A stretch of DNA of 64,000 nucleotides from Lachnospiraceae bacterium KGMB03038 (GTDB lineage: Bacteria; Bacillota; Clostridia; Lachnospirales; Lachnospiraceae): the NCBI GenBank assembly GCA_007361935.1, contig CP041667.1:1206501-1270500 (forward strand). The letters run 5' to 3'. Below, in pieces: positions 34,555-43,928 of this stretch. Both the position numbers and the translations under genes were made by a program. The notes beneath the pieces were generated by a model, which ran no database searches, had not been told where the DNA came from, and was given only the letters and a program-made list of their open reading frames with translations. How positions within the stretch are numbered: position 1 is the first letter of the stretch; every line of letters starts with the position of its first letter.

Positions 34555-36868
34555 AATCCCGAAGAGCGTACAGCAGGCAATCCCGATCCAGACCATCTGG
34601 AAAGACGGGATCTTTCTGGTAGGGAAAAACAAGTATGCGAAGACGTATCGGTTTACGGACATCAACTTTGAGGTGGCGTCCGAGGAAGATAAGAAATCCA
34701 TGTTTCTGGATTACACAAGTATTCTGAACTTTTTTGACTGCGGAGCCACGACCAAGCTGACGATCATTATCCGCAGACTGAACAAGGAGGAGCTGAAAGA
34801 GGCTGTCTTTATCCCCATGCAGGAGGACGGACTGGACAAGTACCGGAAGGAAGTCAACGACATGCTCATGGAAAAGACCGTGGGAGCCAATGGCATGATC
34901 CGGGAATTGTATGTGACGATTTCCGTGTACCGGAAGAACGTGGAGGACGCAAGGAACTATTTTCTGCGTACCGGAAACGGGCTGATCTCTCATTTCAGCA
35001 ACCTGGGTTCTAAGTGCGAGGAACTGGACGCACAGGAAAAACTTCATGTGCTGCACAGTTTTTACCGGGCCGGAGAAGAAAGTCATTTCTCTTTTGATAT
35101 GAAAACGTCCGCAAAACTGGGCCACAGCTTTAAAGATTATATCTGTCCGGACACGATGGAGTTTGAAAAGGACTACTTCAAAGTAGGGGAACGGTATGGA
35201 AGGGTGCTGTATCTGAAAGACTATGCTTCTTATATCTCAGACACTATGGTATCGGAGTTTGCCGACATCAACCAGAACATGATGATCAGCATTGATATTA
35301 TCCCGATCCCTACAGACGAGGCGGTCAATGAGGCACAGAACCGTCTGCTGGGTGTAGAGACGAATATCACGAACTGGCAGAGGCGGCAGAACGCCAACCA
35401 GAACTTTTCCGCTACAGTTCCCTATGATATGGAATTGCAGAAGGAGGAAAGCAGGGAATTTCTGCGGGATCTGACTACAAGGGATCAGCGGATGATGGTA
35501 GCTGTCGTGACTTTAATGCACATGGCCGGAGATAAGAAACAGTTGGACGCAGATACCAGCACGATCCTGTCCGTGGCCAGAAATAAGATGTGTCAGATGG
35601 CAGTGCTGAAATTTCAGCAGATGGACGGAATGAATACTGCACTCCCGATTGGAGTGAGAAAGATTGACAGCATGAGGACGCTGACCACAGAAAGTCTTGG
35701 CAGTCTGATTCCCTTCCGGACACAGGAAGTCATGGACAAAGGCGGGATCTACTGCGGAATCAATGCGATCTCCCACAATCTGATCTTGGTAAACCGTGGA
35801 CTTTTGCTCAATCCGTCCGCTTTTATCTTAGGCGTACCCGGAAGCGGCAAATCCATGTTGACAAAATTATTTGTGTTGTTAATTATTCTCACAACGTCAA
35901 AAGATCAGGTGCTGATCTACGATCCGGAAGGGGAATATGAACCTCTGGTGCAGGCGCTGGGCGGCGTGAGCCTGCCAATCTGTGCCGGAAGTGATATTCA
36001 CTTAAATGCTATGGATATGGTAAAAGGCTATGGCGATAAAAACCCGATTGTGGACAAATCCCAGTTCGTCCTCTCCCTGTATGAGCGGATCACGGATGAC
36101 CGCTATATTATCGGACCGAAGGAAAAGAGTATCCTTGACCGCTGCGTGGAGCGTGTGTATTCCAAAAAACGCCAGTACGAAATCCCGACCTTTTTTACGT
36201 TACGCCGGGTACTGCAGGAGCAGGATGAGCCGGAGGCAAAAGATCTGGCTCTGATGTTGGAACTGTTCACGGACGGTACGCTGAACAACTTTTCCCATCC
36301 CACCAACATTGAGACGGAAAACCGTCTGATCAGCTTTAATACACGGGGCATGGTGGAAGATATGAAAGATCTGGGGCAGCTTGTGATCACTGACCACATG
36401 ATCAACCGGGTATCCCAGAACTGGGAGAACGGTGTGAGAACCCATATCTTTCTGGATGAGTTCCACACGCTGTTGCAGCATAAGTACAGCGCGAATTTTT
36501 TCGACAGTGCTTACCGGCGGTTCCGTAAGAGAAACGCATGGACGACCAGTCTGACGCAGAACGTGGAGTATGTGCTGGATTCACTGACCGCAAGGACAAT
36601 GCTCTCCAACTCGGAATTTATTGTCATGCTGAATCAGTCTGCTTCTGACCGGGAGCAGTTGGCAGAACTTCTCCATATTTCCGGGGAACAGATGAAGTAT
36701 ATTACAAATGCCAGAGCCGGAAATGGCCTTGCGAGGATCGGCAGCGCCCTGGTTCCGTTCTATAATCAGATGAGTAAAAATTCTGAGATCTACAAGCTGA
36801 TGTCCACAAAACCAGAGGATTTTGAGAAAACGTGGGGCAGTCCGGTAGACGGTATTCCAGAGTCATAA
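34505..36868 (+). CDS. VirB4/TraE transfer ATPase
   Basis: A 787-residue cytoplasmic ATPase that powers assembly and transport. The N-terminal half is the VirB4-specific domain; the ATPase part has Walker A LGVPGSGKSM (about residue 440), LIYDPEGEY and Walker B THIFLDEFHTL (about 648), followed by LTQNVEYVLDS. Full length, no breaks. It overlaps prgI, showing translational coupling. Confidence 0.94.
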   Translation: MLRTLKTVMRQDKEKFKIPKSVQQAIPIQTIWKDGIFLVGKNKYAKTYRFTDINFEVASEEDKKSMFLDYTSILNFFDCGATTKLTIIIRRLNKEELKEAVFIPMQEDGLDKYRKEVNDMLMEKTVGANGMIRELYVTISVYRKNVEDARNYFLRTGNGLISHFSNLGSKCEELDAQEKLHVLHSFYRAGEESHFSFDMKTSAKLGHSFKDYICPDTMEFEKDYFKVGERYGRVLYLKDYASYISDTMVSEFADINQNMMISIDIIPIPTDEAVNEAQNRLLGVETNITNWQRRQNANQNFSATVPYDMELQKEESREFLRDLTTRDQRMMVAVVTLMHMAGDKKQLDADTSTILSVARNKMCQMAVLKFQQMDGMNTALPIGVRKIDSMRTLTTESLGSLIPFRTQEVMDKGGIYCGINAISHNLILVNRGLLLNPSAFILGVPGSGKSMLTKLFVLLIILTTSKDQVLIYDPEGEYEPLVQALGGVSLPICAGSDIHLNAMDMVKGYGDKNPIVDKSQFVLSLYERITDDRYIIGPKEKSILDRCVERVYSKKRQYEIPTFFTLRRVLQEQDEPEAKDLALMLELFTDGTLNNFSHPTNIETENRLISFNTRGMVEDMKDLGQLVITDHMINRVSQNWENGVRTHIFLDEFHTLLQHKYSANFFDSAYRRFRKRNAWTTSLTQNVEYVLDSLTARTMLSNSEFIVMLNQSASDREQLAELLHISGEQMKYITNARAGNGLARIGSALVPFYNQMSKNSEIYKLMSTKPEDFEKTWGSPVDGIPES

Positions 36869-36936
36869 TACAATCATTTTTAGCAGTCTGTGAGGAAAGA
36901 AATTTCCCGCAGGCTGTTTGTATATGGAGGGATCAT

Positions 36937-37344
36937 ATGAAAACAATTCGATTTGAATCAAAGGAACACGAAAATTTCTTTTATTCCATGATCAAGAGAA
37001 CCGGGAACACAGACAGTTATCATCAGGCGTTTTTCTATTGCGTGGGGATTTCCGATACCACCAGAAGAAACGTGGAGCGGATTTTTGACTTTAAACAGGG
37101 GCATATCAAACCAGCGGGCTTGCATGAAGGATGGCAGACAGGCGGTTCCATCCGTCTGACAAGGCTTGCCTTCAATCTCTGGAACGGCTACACAGAGAAG
37201 GGAGACGAGCAGATGTCCACTCCGTATGAGATTTTTGACTGCGGGTATGCACCTTACTTTTTTGAGGCGATCCGGTTGAAATATCCGGATTACTGCCGGG
37301 AACTGCCTGCCATGAAACCGCAGAACGCACAGAGAGAACGATAG
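36937..37344 (+). CDS. DUF6075-like ICE protein
   Basis: A 135-residue protein (MKTIRFESKEHENFFYSMIK ...) that fits DUF6075, a family found between virB4 and the cell-wall genes of clostridial ICEs. Contains TGGSIRLTRLAFNLWNGYTE and a C-terminal YAPYFFEAIRLKYP. The ATG at 36937 follows GGAGG by 7 nt; the longer frame upstream has no site. Function unknown. Confidence 0.75.
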   Translation: MKTIRFESKEHENFFYSMIKRTGNTDSYHQAFFYCVGISDTTRRNVERIFDFKQGHIKPAGLHEGWQTGGSIRLTRLAFNLWNGYTEKGDEQMSTPYEIFDCGYAPYFFEAIRLKYPDYCRELPAMKPQNAQRER

Positions 37345-37356
37345 GAGGGAGCGCAG

Positions 37357-38136
37357 ATGGAGACAGCAAGACAGACGGCTTTGATGGAACAGCCGGAGAT
37401 CGTGGAACTGTTCCGGGTATTGGAAGGAAATGGGCTTAAAAAAGAGCAGAAAGAAGTGGAATCCCTTGTAAAGTATCTGGATGGAATGGAATCCCAGTTT
37501 GGACAGGTGCTTGAGGAATTGCGGGATGTGAAGGAACAGTTATCCCAGATCCAGGACGGAGGCGTGAAAGCGTCCGTCCTGCGGATCGCTGAACAGGCAC
37601 AGGGTAAAGTGCAGGAAGTTGGAGGACAGTTCCATACGGTGCGGAAAAAACTAATCCAGTCCGCAAAAAGTGCTTTGCAGACGTTTAAAGAGAAAGGAAA
37701 GGACGCTCTGCAAAAAGCAGTATCAGCTATGAAGATCCCGTCCGTTCTTGCCCGGATACAGGAAAGACTTCACGGAGCGATGGAGAGTATGAACCGGCAG
37801 GCGGATAAAATGGAAGCCTTAAGCGGGGAACTCCACGCTGCAGGCGGTCATATCAAAAACGTGGGTAGGATTTTCCGAGGGAAAGAACGGGAGAAAGTAG
37901 AACCACAGGCCACAGACAGGGGGATTACAGCAAAGATCCGCAAGTCATTTTTGACGATCAGCGGCAGGCTCTCCAGCATGGAGCAGACCACGGGCAATGT
38001 GAGGAAACGTCTGGAACAGTTCGTGCAGAAGGAGGAAAAGAAACCATCCGTGAAAGGGGAACTGAAAAAATTGAAAGAGGAGAAGAAAATGGTTCCACAG
38101 TTGCCGGTTCCGGTCAAACAGCAGGCAAGAGAATAA
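37357..38136 (+). CDS. DUF6674-like coiled-coil protein
   Basis: A 259-residue helical protein with heptad-like patterns (ESLVKYLDGMESQFGQVLEE, LRDVKEQLSQIQ) and Lys-rich C-terminus. It fits DUF6674 proteins of these ICEs. Ribosome site TAGGAGGGAG. It probably acts inside the cell as a structural partner of the channel or phase-separated scaffold, but nothing in the sequence demonstrates this. Confidence 0.7.
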   Translation: METARQTALMEQPEIVELFRVLEGNGLKKEQKEVESLVKYLDGMESQFGQVLEELRDVKEQLSQIQDGGVKASVLRIAEQAQGKVQEVGGQFHTVRKKLIQSAKSALQTFKEKGKDALQKAVSAMKIPSVLARIQERLHGAMESMNRQADKMEALSGELHAAGGHIKNVGRIFRGKEREKVEPQATDRGITAKIRKSFLTISGRLSSMEQTTGNVRKRLEQFVQKEEKKPSVKGELKKLKEEKKMVPQLPVPVKQQARE

Positions 38137-38152
38137 GGAGGAGAATTGCAGA

Positions 38153-38932
38153 ATGAAACATCAGAAGATCAAAGGGAAATGGTATCTGGCAGGACTGGCG
38201 GTATGCGTCCTGCTTTTTGGCGTGTCGCTGTTTCAAGTGATCAGCCATTATGCGGGCGCACAGAAAGCGGAGAAAGAATTTACCGAACTGGCACAGATCG
38301 TGGAGCAGACAGAGGATACGCCGGAGGAAGAACCGGCAGGAGAGGAGCAGGAAGTCGTCTCTCCTTTAGAGCGGTATGCCGAGCTGTTTGCCATGAATAA
38401 TGATATGGCCGGATGGATCAGGATTGAGGATACGCAGATTAACTATCCGGTCATGTATACGCCGGACAACCCGGACTATTATCTGAAACACAATTTTTAC
38501 AAGGAGTCCAGCGCCTATGGTGTTCCCTATATCGCAGAGCATTGCGATCCGATGGAACCCAGTGACAATGTGATCATCTACGGACACCATATGAATAACG
38601 GTTCCATGTTCGCCGGATTGATGAATTATGAGGATCGGGATTTCTATGAACAGCATAAAACGGTCCGTTTTGATACGCTGACGGAAACCGCCGAATACGA
38701 AGTGATCGCAGTATTCAAGACCACGGTATATGACGATACCGGATTCAAGTTCTATCTTTTTTCTCATGCAGAGACAGAAAAAGAGTTCACGGACTATATG
38801 GAGCAGTGCAGGGAACTTGCCCTTTATGATACGGGAGCGACCGCCACATATGGAGACAAGCTGCTTACTCTGTCCACCTGCGAATATTCCAATACCAATG
38901 GAAGGCTTGTGGTTGTGGCTAAGAAGATCTGA
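38153..38932 (+). CDS. srtB: Class B sortase
   Basis: A 259-residue membrane-anchored transpeptidase. N-terminal membrane helix at about residues 10-30 (YLAGLAVCVLLFGVSLFQVI), then the sortase fold with catalytic His in IIYGHHM (about 145), Cys in LSTCEYS (about 243) and Arg in NGRLVVVAKK (about 251). Class B sortases occur in many Tn1549-like ICEs, probably attaching a surface protein used in mating contact. Ribosome site AAGGAGGAG. Confidence 0.93.
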   Translation: MKHQKIKGKWYLAGLAVCVLLFGVSLFQVISHYAGAQKAEKEFTELAQIVEQTEDTPEEEPAGEEQEVVSPLERYAELFAMNNDMAGWIRIEDTQINYPVMYTPDNPDYYLKHNFYKESSAYGVPYIAEHCDPMEPSDNVIIYGHHMNNGSMFAGLMNYEDRDFYEQHKTVRFDTLTETAEYEVIAVFKTTVYDDTGFKFYLFSHAETEKEFTDYMEQCRELALYDTGATATYGDKLLTLSTCEYSNTNGRLVVVAKKI

Positions 38933-38961
38933 AAATCCCATATCCGAAAGGAGGGCAGGCG

Positions 38962-40764
38962 ATGGGAAGAACGATCAAAACCCGCCACGTCCAGAAGGAT
39001 ATCAAGGTATTGGATAAAACAGTGACAGCGGCGGAGCATATGAAAGGGGCCTATATCCGGACAAGAGACAGCGCAGAACAGACACAGGTCAAGGAACAGG
39101 GAAATCCCGTAGGCTATGCCGAAGATCAGGTCATGGAAAAAGGGGAGAGAGCCGCCCGTGGAACGGTTCAACAGGCGGAAAAACAGGGGAAGAAAGTAAT
39201 CCATGCTGTCCGGGAGCGGGGCAGGGCAGAAAAAGAGGCAGAGGCTTTCCGGGAGAAAAACGGAGATCCTTCCGCCTCTTCTTTTTCGTCTGGTACAGAA
39301 AAGACTTACCAGTCGAAAGGACAGAGGAAAAACCGGACAGGAGCGCAGACCGGGCGGACAGCCGGAGGGCAGGCCGCCGGAGAAAGGGAGACTGGAAAGA
39401 AAGGAGCGCAGATCCGGGAACTTCCAAAGCAGACGGTCAAGACGATTGACCGGGGAGAGAAAACAATCAAAACAGCTCATGCTTCTATAAAAACTTCCGG
39501 GAAAGCCGCAGTGAAAGGCACGGGCAGGACAATCAAAACAGCGCAGAGAACGGGATACACAGCAGTCCGGACTACGGAGGTTACTGCCAGAGCTGCAGGC
39601 CAGGGAGCGAGAGCAGCGGTTCTGACTACTCAGAGGACAGCGGTTGTAGCAAGACAGGCGGCGATTGCCGCAGCGCAAACTGCAAAAGCGGCGGCGAAAG
39701 CTATATCAGCCGCAGTGAAAGCTGTCATTGCGTCAACGAAGGCGCTTGTCTCAGCTATCCTTGCAGGGGGCTGGATCGTGGTGTTGATCCTGCTGATCGT
39801 CATCCTGTTTGGAGCATTATTCAGCATGGTGGGAGGAAGTAATTCTAGTACTGTTACACCTGTCAGTGCAGAGGTGGAGGCATATGAGCCACTGATCCGG
39901 CAGTATGCCAGACAGTATGGAATTGAGGAATATGTAGAACTGATCAAAGCGGTTATGATGCAGGAGAGTGGCGGACAGGGAACCGATCCCATGCAGGCGT
40001 CCGAGTGCGGGTATAATACCCGTTATCCAAATACGCCAAACGGGATCACAGATCCGGAGTATTCTATTGATGTTGGTATCCAGAACCTTGCGGCCTGTCT
40101 GCGGGAGGCAGGCGTGGAAAGTCCGGTGGATATGAACAATATTAAACTGGCACTGCAGGGATATAATTATGGAAACGGGTATATCTCATGGGCGAAAGAG
40201 AATTATGGAGGATACACCTATGCCAATGCGGTGGAGTTTTCTACAATGATGGCAGAACGGAACGGGTGGAGCGGTTACGGGGATACGGAGTATGTATCCC
40301 ATGTACTGCGATACTATGTGTTTGGGCGTATCCCTACGGGAACCGGAAATCAGGCGATTGTGCAGGTGGCGTTGACGCAGGAAGGCAACGGAGGAGACAC
40401 CTACTGGAGCTGGTACGGTTTTACAGAACGGAAGGAATGGTGTGCCTGCTTTGTAAGTTGGTGCGCTGACCAGTGCGGTTATATTGAAAATGGTGTAATA
40501 CCAAGGTTTTCTCTTTGTTCTGCAGGTATGGAATGGTTTGAGAGCCGGGGCCAGTTCATGGACGGTAGCTATGTTCCCACCTCTGGAGATTTGGTTTTCT
40601 TTGACTGGGGAAATGACGGGAGTGTTGATCACGTAGGGATTGTGGAGCGTGTGGTAGACGGAACTGTTTATACAGTGGAAGGAAATAGTGGGGATAAAGT
40701 GGCTAGACGGAGCTACCCGATTGGATATGGTCAGATTGTGGGATACGGAGTTCCGATATATTGA
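38962..40764 (+). CDS. Lysozyme-like/CHAP cell-wall hydrolase of the transfer system
   Basis: A 600-residue protein that opens peptidoglycan for the channel (VirB1/Tn916 Orf14-like role). Residues 1-260 are basic, Ala/Lys/Thr-rich and repetitive. A transmembrane helix follows at about 270-292 (GGWIVVLILLIVILFGALFS). Next comes a lysozyme-like domain with the catalytic Glu in VMMQESGGQG (about 333). The last domain is CHAP with the Cys in EWCACFVSWCA (about 493) and His in VDHVGIVE (about 556). Last gene of the conjugation operon in the window. Confidence 0.92.
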   Translation: MGRTIKTRHVQKDIKVLDKTVTAAEHMKGAYIRTRDSAEQTQVKEQGNPVGYAEDQVMEKGERAARGTVQQAEKQGKKVIHAVRERGRAEKEAEAFREKNGDPSASSFSSGTEKTYQSKGQRKNRTGAQTGRTAGGQAAGERETGKKGAQIRELPKQTVKTIDRGEKTIKTAHASIKTSGKAAVKGTGRTIKTAQRTGYTAVRTTEVTARAAGQGARAAVLTTQRTAVVARQAAIAAAQTAKAAAKAISAAVKAVIASTKALVSAILAGGWIVVLILLIVILFGALFSMVGGSNSSTVTPVSAEVEAYEPLIRQYARQYGIEEYVELIKAVMMQESGGQGTDPMQASECGYNTRYPNTPNGITDPEYSIDVGIQNLAACLREAGVESPVDMNNIKLALQGYNYGNGYISWAKENYGGYTYANAVEFSTMMAERNGWSGYGDTEYVSHVLRYYVFGRIPTGTGNQAIVQVALTQEGNGGDTYWSWYGFTERKEWCACFVSWCADQCGYIENGVIPRFSLCSAGMEWFESRGQFMDGSYVPTSGDLVFFDWGNDGSVDHVGIVERVVDGTVYTVEGNSGDKVARRSYPIGYGQIVGYGVPIY

Positions 40765-40770
40765 TTGAAA

Positions 40771-40810
40771 GGCAAAAGAAAAGTAGAGATTTTCTGCCAT
40801 TTCTTTTGCC
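40771..40810 (+). terminator. Hairpin after the conjugation operon
   Basis: GGCAAAAGAAA pairs with TTTCTTTTGCC. No clear T tract follows, so efficiency is uncertain. The space 40811-40962 otherwise contains only AT-rich sequence with TTATCTATATATTATTT and no gene. Confidence 0.5.
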
Positions 40811-40962
40811 ATACATAATGGCTTTAAGACGTGTCTATAGTTTATCTATATATTATTTATATTGAATGTTGATTATTCTCTCATTATTTGGATATCTTAG
40901 AATTTTTCAATCTGAAAAATTAGAGAAAGAACAGCAGCCTGAGAGGATCAGACTGCTGACTC

Positions 40963-41397
40963 TTATTTTTCTGCTTGTACTTCAAAACAGTATCCGACTT
41001 CCCGGACGGATCGGATGGTAAAGGGAGCATTGGGAGCTGCCTGGTACAGCTTTTCCCGCAGGTTGCAGATGTGAAAGCCGATAGTGTTGCTCTCGCAACC
41101 GGAGGGAATATCTCCCCATACCTTCTCGTAGATTTGGCTGTATGTAAGCACATGCCCCTTGTTGGCCGCAAGCAATAGAAGAATTTCGTATTCCTTTGCG
41201 GTGAGCTGGATCTCCTGGCGATCACGAAAAACTTTCCGCTTGCTTGGATAGATCTCCAGACCAGGGAGGGATAGCAGCGATTCCCCGGCTAATTCATATG
41301 TTTCTATCTCTGGATGGCATTTCAGAATGGAAAGAATCTCATCGAATGCATCAGAGTCTTGTTCCTGTAGATCTAAGATGATTACTCGTCCGATAAT
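40963..41397 (-). CDS. Winged-helix regulator with degenerate receiver (start uncertain)
   Basis: The C-terminal ~100 residues are an OmpR-type winged helix (LTAKEYEILLLLAANKGHVL, then QIYEKVWGDIPSGCESNTIG, ending REVGYCFEVQAEK). Before it is a short, receiver-like RVIILDLQEQDSDAFDEILS with no phosphoacceptor Asp context. No ATG, GTG or TTG gives this N-terminus; an ATT at 41397 with AGGGGGTG ahead is the best guess. The gene overlaps the DtxR gene by 16 nt, so its original start may have been lost where the iron cargo joined the ICE. Confidence 0.6.
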   Translation of the reverse strand: MIGRVIILDLQEQDSDAFDEILSILKCHPEIETYELAGESLLSLPGLEIYPSKRKVFRDRQEIQLTAKEYEILLLLAANKGHVLTYSQIYEKVWGDIPSGCESNTIGFHICNLREKLYQAAPNAPFTIRSVREVGYCFEVQAEK

Positions 41398-41783
41398 ATC
41401 ACCCCCTGATCCTTTCCCAAGGCAGCCTCTTTGAGTTTTCTGTAACTTGTTTCGCTGATCACATGCTCAAGGCGGCAGGCATCCTGCGTTGCAACATCTT
41501 CTGGAACGCCGGCTTTTATGAGTTGATGGGTAAAGAATTGATGTTTTTCATAAACCAGGTTGGCAATTCGATACCCCGTTTCCGTTAAGGAGAGTGTACC
41601 ATCTGCTTGTTTTACTAAGTATCCCATCTTGGTTAATTCTTTAACTGCTCGACTCACAGAGGGCTTCGTAACCCCTAATTGCATAGACACATCTACACAA
41701 CGGACAGCCCCATATTTTTTCTGAAGTACAAGAACAGCTTCCAGATAATCCTCCATAGATGATGTTAAAGTCACATGATACAC
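41382..41783 (-). CDS. DtxR/MntR family metal-dependent repressor
   Basis: A 133-residue protein with an N-terminal winged helix-turn-helix (VDVSMQLGVTKPSVSRAVKE) and a dimerisation/metal domain. Metal-site residues are visible: D12 and E15, H81, and C103, E106, H107 (DACRLEHVIS). The Cys matches iron-dependent DtxR (EACRWEHVMS) where MntR has Glu. It lacks the C-terminal SH3-like domain. It is the last gene of the iron-cargo operon, and a DtxR-box sequence lies before the first gene, so self-regulation by iron is likely. Confidence 0.88.
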   Translation of the reverse strand: MYHVTLTSSMEDYLEAVLVLQKKYGAVRCVDVSMQLGVTKPSVSRAVKELTKMGYLVKQADGTLSLTETGYRIANLVYEKHQFFTHQLIKAGVPEDVATQDACRLEHVISETSYRKLKEAALGKDQGVILSDE

Positions 41784-41808
41784 CTCCTATCTGCTATAAA
41801 TAGTGCAG

Positions 41809-43233
41809 TTATAAATCATAAATTTGGTTATTTTCCAGTCTAAGACAACGGTCGCAAGCTGATTCAATCAATTCAAAATCATGGGTAATAACTAAAACAA
41901 AATAGTCCTTTTCCGCCAGCGCTTTAAGCGTTTTACTGACTCGAAGCATATTGTCATAATCTAATCCACTTGTAGGTTCATCAAAAATCAGAACCCTCTT
42001 ATTAGATAAAAGGGCGGTAACAACTGCCAGTCTTTGCTTTTGTCCACCTGATAAAGTCTGCGGATGTTTTCCCCTGAATTGATAAAGACCAAATTCTTTC
42101 AGCAACCCATTAACATCTGCTTGTGAAGCCATACTACCTAAAAAACATTCCGCTTCAACACTTTCAGCAAACAGTTGATGATTTACATCCTGCATAACCA
42201 AATAGCTTATCTTTCGACGCTGCTTGGCTAATAGTTTTCCTTCATCTAAAAAAATATCACCTGTTGCCTCTTTATGTAATCCGCATAAACATCTTGCAAG
42301 CGTGGTTTTGCCAGCACCATTACGTCCTGTCAATGCAGTAACTTCGCCTGAATACAATGTAAAATTCAAATCGCTGGCGACACACTTTCTCTCGTAAGCC
42401 AAACACAAATTTTTGAATTCAAGTTTGTGCGAAGCTCCATCATGTTTGTTTTTGGCTGAAAAGGCTGATTGATTTTCTAATTGTCTAAGTCCTCGATAAC
42501 GTCTCCATTCATCACTTTTTTGGTAGAATGACGTTGCTTCATATTCTTCGATCAGTTTGCCGTTTTCAAAAAGGAAAATTCGATCAACAAGTGACTTTAG
42601 CCAATTTAATCGATGTTCCGCTATTAATATAGTTTTGCCGCAGGCCTTTAATTTACCAATGATTTTAGCAATTTGTGCAGTAGCGTCCATGTCTAAGTTG
42701 GCTGTCGGTTCATCCAAGACTATGATTTCTGGATTTGTAGCATAGGCACAGGCAAAAGCAATACGTTGTTTTTCACCTCCAGACATTGCAAACATACTTT
42801 TCCCGAGCAATGGTTCGAGTTCCAATTCTACGATTGTCTTTTTAAGTCTCGCTTCGACTTCTTCAAGAGCTGTTCCTTGATTTTCCAGTGTAAAGACAAT
42901 CTCGCTTTCTGGATCAATATTAAAGAATTGACTTTTAGGATTCTGAAAAACACTAGCCACAATATCAGAAATTTGATACATAGCTAGTTCTTCAATGTTC
43001 TTTCCACCAAGAAAAACAATCCCTTGCTTTTTTCCTTCCACAAAATTAGGAATCAAACCATTTATCAGTTTGGTAACCGTTGTTTTTCCACATCCACTTT
43101 TTCCACATAACAAAACGCACTCGCCTGGTCGTATCTCGAAATTAATTTTCTGGACTCCACCAGAAATTTCGTTATCATACAAATAGCTAATATTTTCCAA
43201 TTTAATATGAGCATCAGCCATTTGCTCTAACAT
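41809..43233 (-). CDS. ECF transporter dual ATPase (A-A' fusion)
   Basis: Two ABC ATPase domains in one chain of about 474 residues. Domain 1 has Walker A LCGKSGCGKTT, signature MSGGEKQRI and Walker B IIVLDEPTANLD. Domain 2 has LTGRNGAGKTT, LSGGQKQRL and LIFDEPTSGLD. This is the energy-coupling pair of an ECF importer. ATG at 43233 follows GGTGG and overlaps the T-component stop; the frame is open further upstream but inside that gene. Same operon as the S and T components. Confidence 0.92.
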   Translation of the reverse strand: MLEQMADAHIKLENISYLYDNEISGGVQKINFEIRPGECVLLCGKSGCGKTTVTKLINGLIPNFVEGKKQGIVFLGGKNIEELAMYQISDIVASVFQNPKSQFFNIDPESEIVFTLENQGTALEEVEARLKKTIVELELEPLLGKSMFAMSGGEKQRIAFACAYATNPEIIVLDEPTANLDMDATAQIAKIIGKLKACGKTILIAEHRLNWLKSLVDRIFLFENGKLIEEYEATSFYQKSDEWRRYRGLRQLENQSAFSAKNKHDGASHKLEFKNLCLAYERKCVASDLNFTLYSGEVTALTGRNGAGKTTLARCLCGLHKEATGDIFLDEGKLLAKQRRKISYLVMQDVNHQLFAESVEAECFLGSMASQADVNGLLKEFGLYQFRGKHPQTLSGGQKQRLAVVTALLSNKRVLIFDEPTSGLDYDNMLRVSKTLKALAEKDYFVLVITHDFELIESACDRCLRLENNQIYDL

Positions 43234-43928
43234 AAACTCACCACCTTTGCTATAGCAGCCGTAAAGATAATTATTACGCATAAGATAATAAGAAAAATAT
43301 CTATCCGACTAATCTGATGGTAACCTCTGCATGTTCTTTGGGTTGGATTTTCTATTCCTCTAGTAAGTGCAGCTGCGGTTAATTCATCAGCTGTTTTAGA
43401 GGCAGCAATAAATAACGGAACAAGATAACACTCCACGTTTACTGCGATTTTTTTAGGAATACTTTTTTGTGTGGATGCAATAGGTCTTAATCTCATAGCC
43501 TCCCGAATATGTGACCATTCTTCCACAATAGCTGGAAAGTATCGCAGGGTTACTGCCAAAGTAATTGTTGCTGGTTTTGGAATCTTCATTTTGGTCATGG
43601 TCGCTATGAGCTCGTTCACTTTTGTTGTTCTCACAATCATTAAAATCCCCATTAAAAGAGGGATCATGGATCTAAACTGTACGACAATAACAGAAAGTGC
43701 AGCTTCCACCACTGTTGGCATTAAAGGAAGAATGGTACACTGAGCGAAAAAAAGAATGACATAAGCAAAAACAAGCCATTTGCTAAACACTTTTTTACCA
43801 AAAGCAAGTTGCGTTCCGCTTAGTATAATTACACATAGAACTTCAATCCAAAGTGTATTTACAATAAACGTAGATGTACTTATCGTCAGTAATATAATAA
43901 TTTTGGTGCGGATATCTAATCTTAACAT
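43227..43928 (-). CDS. ECF transporter T component (EcfT)
   Basis: A 233-residue integral membrane protein with about five helices, matching the CbiQ/EcfT transmembrane coupler. The diagnostic Ala-Arg-Gly type motifs are present as AAALTRGIENP near residue 190, and the first coupling helix carries SHIREAMRLRPIA. It overlaps the ATPase gene and abuts the S component by 0 nt, showing strict coupling. Confidence 0.87.
   Translation of the reverse strand: MLRLDIRTKIIILLTISTSTFIVNTLWIEVLCVIILSGTQLAFGKKVFSKWLVFAYVILFFAQCTILPLMPTVVEAALSVIVVQFRSMIPLLMGILMIVRTTKVNELIATMTKMKIPKPATITLAVTLRYFPAIVEEWSHIREAMRLRPIASTQKSIPKKIAVNVECYLVPLFIAASKTADELTAAALTRGIENPTQRTCRGYHQISRIDIFLIILCVIIIFTAAIAKVVSLC

Noticed and set aside
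37357..40300. Possible CRISPR or tandem repeats in the Lys/Ala-rich coding regions
   Set aside because: The repeats are amino-acid-level low complexity (TIKTA, TARAAG-like) without regular DNA repeat-spacer structure. No CRISPR array was seen anywhere in the window.
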